DNA from: Salinispirillum marinum
Lineage (GTDB): Bacteria; Pseudomonadota; Gammaproteobacteria; Pseudomonadales; Natronospirillaceae
Direction: 5' to 3' (one strand)
NCBI RefSeq assembly: GCF_042651565.1
Contig: NZ_JBHSDF010000003.1
Length of the DNA: 64,000 nucleotides
Shown: piece after piece, positions 61,093 to 64,000 of the stretch
How the letters are laid out: every line of letters begins with the position of its first letter
How positions within the stretch are numbered: position 1 is the first letter of the stretch
Position numbers and translations under genes: made by a program
The notes under the pieces: generated by a model
What the model was told of the DNA's origin: nothing
Database searches by the model: none
Seen by the model: the letters and a program-made list of their open reading frames with translations, nothing else

Positions 61093-61437
61093 ATGAAAGA
61101 CATCATTGATCCTATTGAATGGCATCGTTGCCTGGCCGACGAAACGCGCTTCCAATTGCTACTGTTGCTGTATTGGTCGAAAGAGTTGTGCGTGTGCGAC
61201 TTCACTGAATTAGTTGAGCAAGTTCAGCCGAAAGTTTCACGGCATCTTGCTCTATTGCGGGAGCGCGGTGTGGTCAACGACCGTAGGCAAGGGCGTTGGG
61301 TCTACTACCGTTTAGCGGATGAACTGCCAGCTTGGGCTTGGGGTGTTCTGGTTGCGTCAGCGCAGGCTAGGCCCGATTTGGAGCGGAGACTGATAGAGCG
61401 CGAGAACACATTAACCGGAACAATTCGTTGTATTTGA
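61093..61437 (+). CDS. arsR: ArsR family repressor of the arsenate operon
   Basis: A 114-residue classical ArsR. It carries the helix-4 metal box ELCVCDFTE, then the recognition segment VQPKVSRHLALLRERGVV and the wing RRQGRWVYYRL. It differs from the ArsR at 44069, which uses C-terminal cysteines. It should repress itself, the GAPDH and arsJ genes through the inverted repeat at 61043-61080. No Shine-Dalgarno is visible before the ATG, and the predicted transcription start is practically at the start codon, consistent with a leaderless message. Confidence 0.93.
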   Translation: MKDIIDPIEWHRCLADETRFQLLLLLYWSKELCVCDFTELVEQVQPKVSRHLALLRERGVVNDRRQGRWVYYRLADELPAWAWGVLVASAQARPDLERRLIERENTLTGTIRCI

Positions 61438-61453
61438 AAACTGAAGGTGGCAC

Positions 61454-62455
61454 ATGACGATTAAAATAGGCATTAACGGATTTGGGCGCATAGGCCGTTT
61501 GGCGATGCGAGCGGCGTGGGATTGGGCAGACGTTGAATTCGTGCAGATCAACGACCCGGCTGGCGATGCCGCTACCCTAGCGCATTTGCTGAATTTTGAT
61601 TCTGTGCATGGCCGCTGGGCGCATGAAGCCGTTACCGAGGGCGAACGCATTCGGGTGGGTAATCAACTTATCGCTGTTTCCCACAATAAAGCCATTGCGG
61701 ATACCGATTGGTCGGGTTGCGATGTGGTGCTGGAATGTTCAGGTGTGATGAAGAAAACCGCTCTCTTGCAGGCCTATCTTGATCAAGGCGTTAAGCGCGT
61801 GGTGGTTAGTGCACCAGTTAAAGAGCCGGGTGTATTGAATGTGGTGATGGGTGTTAATGACCATCTGTATAACCCCGCCGAGCACCGTATTGTTACGGCC
61901 GCGTCGTGCACCACCAATTGCTTGGCGCCGGTGGTTAAAGTTATTCATGAGCAGATCGGCATTCGCCATGGCAGCATGACGACCATCCATAACATTACCA
62001 ATACACAAACCATTATTGACGCGCCACATAAGGATTTGCGGCGTGCACGGTCGTGTGGCACCAGTTTGATTCCAACCACGACGGGATCTGCTACGGCCAT
62101 AACTGAGATTTTTCCAGAACTCAAAGGGCGCTTGAACGGCCATGCGGTTCGCGTTCCGCTGACCAATGCTTCTATCACTGACTGCGTATTTGAAGTCAGC
62201 CGGGTTACAACAGCGGAAGAAGTAAATGCGCTGCTAAAAGCTGCCGCCGAAGGTGAACTGAAAGGTATTCTGGGTTACGAAGAGCGTCCACTGGTGAGTA
62301 TTGATTACAAAACTGACCCGCGTTCGTCGATCATTGATGCCTTGTCGACCATGGTGATTAACGAAACCCAAGTTAAAATCTACGCGTGGTACGACAACGA
62401 ATGGGGTTACGCTAACCGGACGGCTGAGTTGGCGTTGAAGGTTGGTTTGTCCTAG
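61454..62455 (+). CDS. Arsenate-associated glyceraldehyde-3-phosphate dehydrogenase
   Basis: A 333-residue GAPDH of the type that accompanies ArsJ. With arsenate in place of phosphate it makes 1-arseno-3-phosphoglycerate, which ArsJ exports. Seen are the NAD-binding GINGFGRIGRLAMRAAW, the catalytic cysteine in AASCTTNCLAPV, HNITNTQTIIDAPHKDLRRARS, and SLIPTTTGSATAI, with the C-terminal WYDNEWGYANR. Such copies are usually separate from the glycolytic gapA. It follows arsR by 16 bases with a GGTGG ribosome-binding site. Catalysis itself should be ordinary GAPDH chemistry. Confidence 0.92.
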   Translation: MTIKIGINGFGRIGRLAMRAAWDWADVEFVQINDPAGDAATLAHLLNFDSVHGRWAHEAVTEGERIRVGNQLIAVSHNKAIADTDWSGCDVVLECSGVMKKTALLQAYLDQGVKRVVVSAPVKEPGVLNVVMGVNDHLYNPAEHRIVTAASCTTNCLAPVVKVIHEQIGIRHGSMTTIHNITNTQTIIDAPHKDLRRARSCGTSLIPTTTGSATAITEIFPELKGRLNGHAVRVPLTNASITDCVFEVSRVTTAEEVNALLKAAAEGELKGILGYEERPLVSIDYKTDPRSSIIDALSTMVINETQVKIYAWYDNEWGYANRTAELALKVGLS

Positions 62456-62541
62456 TCATAGCACTCAAAGCTCAGCGATAGAATTTCGTCAATCTCGACT
62501 CCGCACGCCAACCTTGTCCTGTAGACATAGAGAGCTGGAAT

Positions 62542-63735
62542 ATGACTCCCGCCATAAAGCAATACGCCATTATCACTGGTAATTACTGGGCGTTTACGCT
62601 GACCGACGGCGCACTCCGCATGTTGGTGGTGTTGCATTTCTATGCCCTAGGCTACAGCCCGCTGGCGATTGCCATGCTCTTTCTGTTTTATGAATTCTTT
62701 GGCGTAGTGACCAACTTGGTCGGTGGCTGGCTAGGGGCGCGTATTGGCTTAAACCGTACCATGAACATTGGGTTGGTGCTGCAAGTGCTGGCCTTGCTTA
62801 TGCTAGCGGTGCCTGCCGAATGGCTGACGGTATTGTGGGTGATGATTGCGCAAGCCTTGTCAGGCATAGCCAAAGACCTCAACAAGATGAGCGCGAAAAG
62901 CAGTATCAAGATGCTGGTGCCGAAAGACGCTCAAGGCAGCCTGTATAAGTGGATCGCTATTTTGACCGGCTCCAAGAACACCTTAAAAGGCGTGGGTTTC
63001 TTTTTGGGCGCGGGACTGTTGGCTGTTATAGGTTTTAGGGGTGCTGTGCTGTCGATGGCTGGCGTGCTGGCTGGCGTGGCGCTGCTGAGCTTGTTTGTGT
63101 TGCAGGCGGATTTAGGTAAGGCCAAAGGCAAGCCGAAGTTCAAAGAAATGTTCTCGCAAGATGACCGGGTCAACCGGTTGTCTGTTGCACGGGTATTCTT
63201 GTTTGGCGCACGCGATATTTGGTTTGTGGTGGCCTTGCCGGTTTATATGTCGGCGCAATTAGGTTGGCCATCGTGGTGGGTCGGCGCGTTCATGGCGGCT
63301 TGGGTAATGGGTTATGGTGTGGTGCAAGGGTTTGCGCCTAAATTAACCCGTCTCGGACAGCGCGGCCAAGTGCCCGCGGGGTCGGCCGCTTTCGGTTGGG
63401 CCTTAATATTGGCTGCAACACCGCTAGCGATTGGTTTGCTAATGGGTGTGCAGGATTGGGCTGAGCCTGTATTGGTTATCGGGCTGCTGGGTTTTGGTGT
63501 GTTGTTCGCGGTAAATTCATCGTTACACAGCTTCTTAATAGTGGCCTACGCCAAAGAGGATGGGGTTTCGATGGATGTTGGCTTCTATTATATGGCAAAT
63601 GCCGCGGGACGTTTGCTGGGTACAGTTTTGTCAGGTTGGGTCTACCAAGCTTGGGGGTTAGCCGCCTGTCTATTTATTTCCGCGATAGTGATCATGCTTG
63701 CCGCGATTGCTGCAAGGCCTTTGCCGCGTCCATAA
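62542..63735 (+). CDS. arsJ: Organoarsenical efflux MFS transporter ArsJ
   Basis: Major facilitator exporting 1-arseno-3-phosphoglycerate, which then breaks down outside the cell and releases arsenate. The 397 residues begin with the ArsJ N-terminus IKQYAIITGNYWAFTLTDGALRMLVVLHFY and contain LVGGWLGARIGLNRTMNIG and SGIAKDLNKMSAKSSIKMLVP, which are family-specific. The arsR-gapdh-arsJ order is the known arsenate module, here next to pst. It lies 86 bases after the GAPDH gene. The next genes downstream are rRNA. Confidence 0.93.
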   Translation: MTPAIKQYAIITGNYWAFTLTDGALRMLVVLHFYALGYSPLAIAMLFLFYEFFGVVTNLVGGWLGARIGLNRTMNIGLVLQVLALLMLAVPAEWLTVLWVMIAQALSGIAKDLNKMSAKSSIKMLVPKDAQGSLYKWIAILTGSKNTLKGVGFFLGAGLLAVIGFRGAVLSMAGVLAGVALLSLFVLQADLGKAKGKPKFKEMFSQDDRVNRLSVARVFLFGARDIWFVVALPVYMSAQLGWPSWWVGAFMAAWVMGYGVVQGFAPKLTRLGQRGQVPAGSAAFGWALILAATPLAIGLLMGVQDWAEPVLVIGLLGFGVLFAVNSSLHSFLIVAYAKEDGVSMDVGFYYMANAAGRLLGTVLSGWVYQAWGLAACLFISAIVIMLAAIAARPLPRP

Positions 63736-63763
63736 GTGTATTTCATTTTTATGAAAAAACCCG

Positions 63764-63791
63764 TTGACACCCTCAAGAATGTCTCTATAAT
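63764..63791 (+). promoter_or_regulatory. rRNA operon promoter, upstream
   Basis: TTGACA (63764-63769) and TATAAT (63786-63791) with a 16-base spacer and a G/C-rich discriminator (TCGCGCTCC). This near-consensus promoter with such a discriminator is typical of stringently controlled rrn operons. The interval 63792-63906 before the second promoter holds no gene I can support. Confidence 0.85.
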
Positions 63792-63906
63792 TCGCGCTCC
63801 CTGACACGGCCACTCGCCATTAAGGGCGTTGTATTGAAGGTTTGAAGTGAGTTGGCAAAGTTTCGCTAAGTCACTGAAAAACAAAGAAAAAACTTCAAAA
63901 TAACGA

Positions 63907-63934
63907 TTGACACGGAAGGCTGGCGCTGTATAAT
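63907..63934 (+). promoter_or_regulatory. rRNA operon promoter, downstream
   Basis: TTGACA (63907-63912) and TATAAT (63929-63934) with a 16-base spacer and the discriminator GCGCGCC. An A/T-rich stretch (63880-63905) lies just upstream and may act as an UP element. Transcription should begin at about 63942 and run into the 16S rRNA gene beyond the window. Confidence 0.88.
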
Positions 63935-63972
63935 GCGCGCCACTGAAACGAAGCAGCCAAGCGCACTTCGAA

Positions 63973-63983
63973 GCTCTTTAACA
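63973..63983 (+). promoter_or_regulatory. boxA antitermination site of the rRNA leader
   Basis: GCTCTTTAACA matches the bacterial rrn boxA (binding NusB-NusE during rRNA synthesis). It occurs 30 bases after the predicted start of transcription, as in enterobacterial and Oceanospirillales rrn leaders. The 16S gene itself is not in the window. Confidence 0.88.
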
Positions 63984-64000
63984 TAATTAAACAAGTAATT

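Noticed and set aside
1..64000. tRNA genes, insertion sequences, prophage genes
   Set aside because: No cloverleaf, transposase, integrase or phage structural gene could be recognised anywhere in the window by reading.

Overview
The window is a chromosomal segment of a gammaproteobacterium, mid-50s percent GC by eye. The gene set (type I ManA, short DgkA, YaeQ, Tag, PstSCAB-PhoU, XdhABC, classical sigma-70 rrn promoters) fits a free-living, probably marine or halophilic member of the Oceanospirillales-like groups. The class is well supported; the order is inference only. I see no insertion sequence, prophage, CRISPR array or tRNA gene.

Layout. 1-10.4 kb: end of a MocR-type aminotransferase gene, manA, dgkA, a secreted EEP-family hydrolase, a CPA2 antiporter directly followed by an undescribed SLOG-like six-helix membrane protein, yaeQ, an aromatic aminotransferase and an unknown membrane protein. 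10.5-17 kb: tag, two tandem paralogues with PAS-like, LuxR-type HTH and degenerate alpha/beta-hydrolase domains, and two exported DUF1566-type proteins. 17.2-26.5 kb: purine catabolism (xdhA-xdhB-guaD-uraH-puuD on the minus strand, a glycerate kinase, and divergent puuE). 26.7-32.5 kb: an MFS transporter, an unknown VWA-like/membrane protein pair, and lpd divergent from a TetR regulator. 32.5-37.8 kb: two GH13 alpha-glucosidases, a LysR regulator and an SDR dehydrogenase. 37.8-42.8 kb: an accessory stretch (HNH endonuclease, BrnTA, YccF, VOC, GNAT, an AbrB/PIN toxin-antitoxin pair, a small membrane protein). 42.9-46.3 kb: arsenic module 1 (acr3, arsR, arsH, MFS). 46.4-52.4 kb: second half of purine catabolism (uraD, xdhC, alc, allA) with malate synthase G and an RraA-like protein. 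52.4-61 kb: an HDOD response regulator, a chemoreceptor and pstS-pstC-pstA-pstB-phoU. 61-63.7 kb: arsenic module 2 (arsR, GAPDH, arsJ). The last 250 bases hold two rRNA-operon promoters and a boxA, so an rrn operon should start just past the edge.

How the genes work together. The two purine blocks encode guanine/xanthine to urate, allantoin, allantoate and glyoxylate, and glcB plus the glycerate kinase can take up the glyoxylate. Three of the purine promoters carry the same dyad, TTGACC-N4-GGTCAA, 61-67 bases before a start codon, which suggests one shared regulator. Arsenite is handled by acr3/arsH, where a 26-base ArsR-type operator occurs twice. Arsenate is handled by GAPDH/ArsJ. The pstS, pstC and arsR-gapdh-arsJ promoters all show a 7-4-7 Pho box placed exactly 10 bases before a -10-like hexamer, suggesting that arsenate detoxification is switched on together with high-affinity phosphate uptake.

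The best candidates for something undescribed are the tandem PAS-HTH-pseudohydrolase regulators (11.3-14.6 kb), the SLOG-like membrane protein coupled to an antiporter (5.1-7.2 kb), and the Pho-controlled arsenate module with an apparently leaderless arsR (61.0-63.7 kb).
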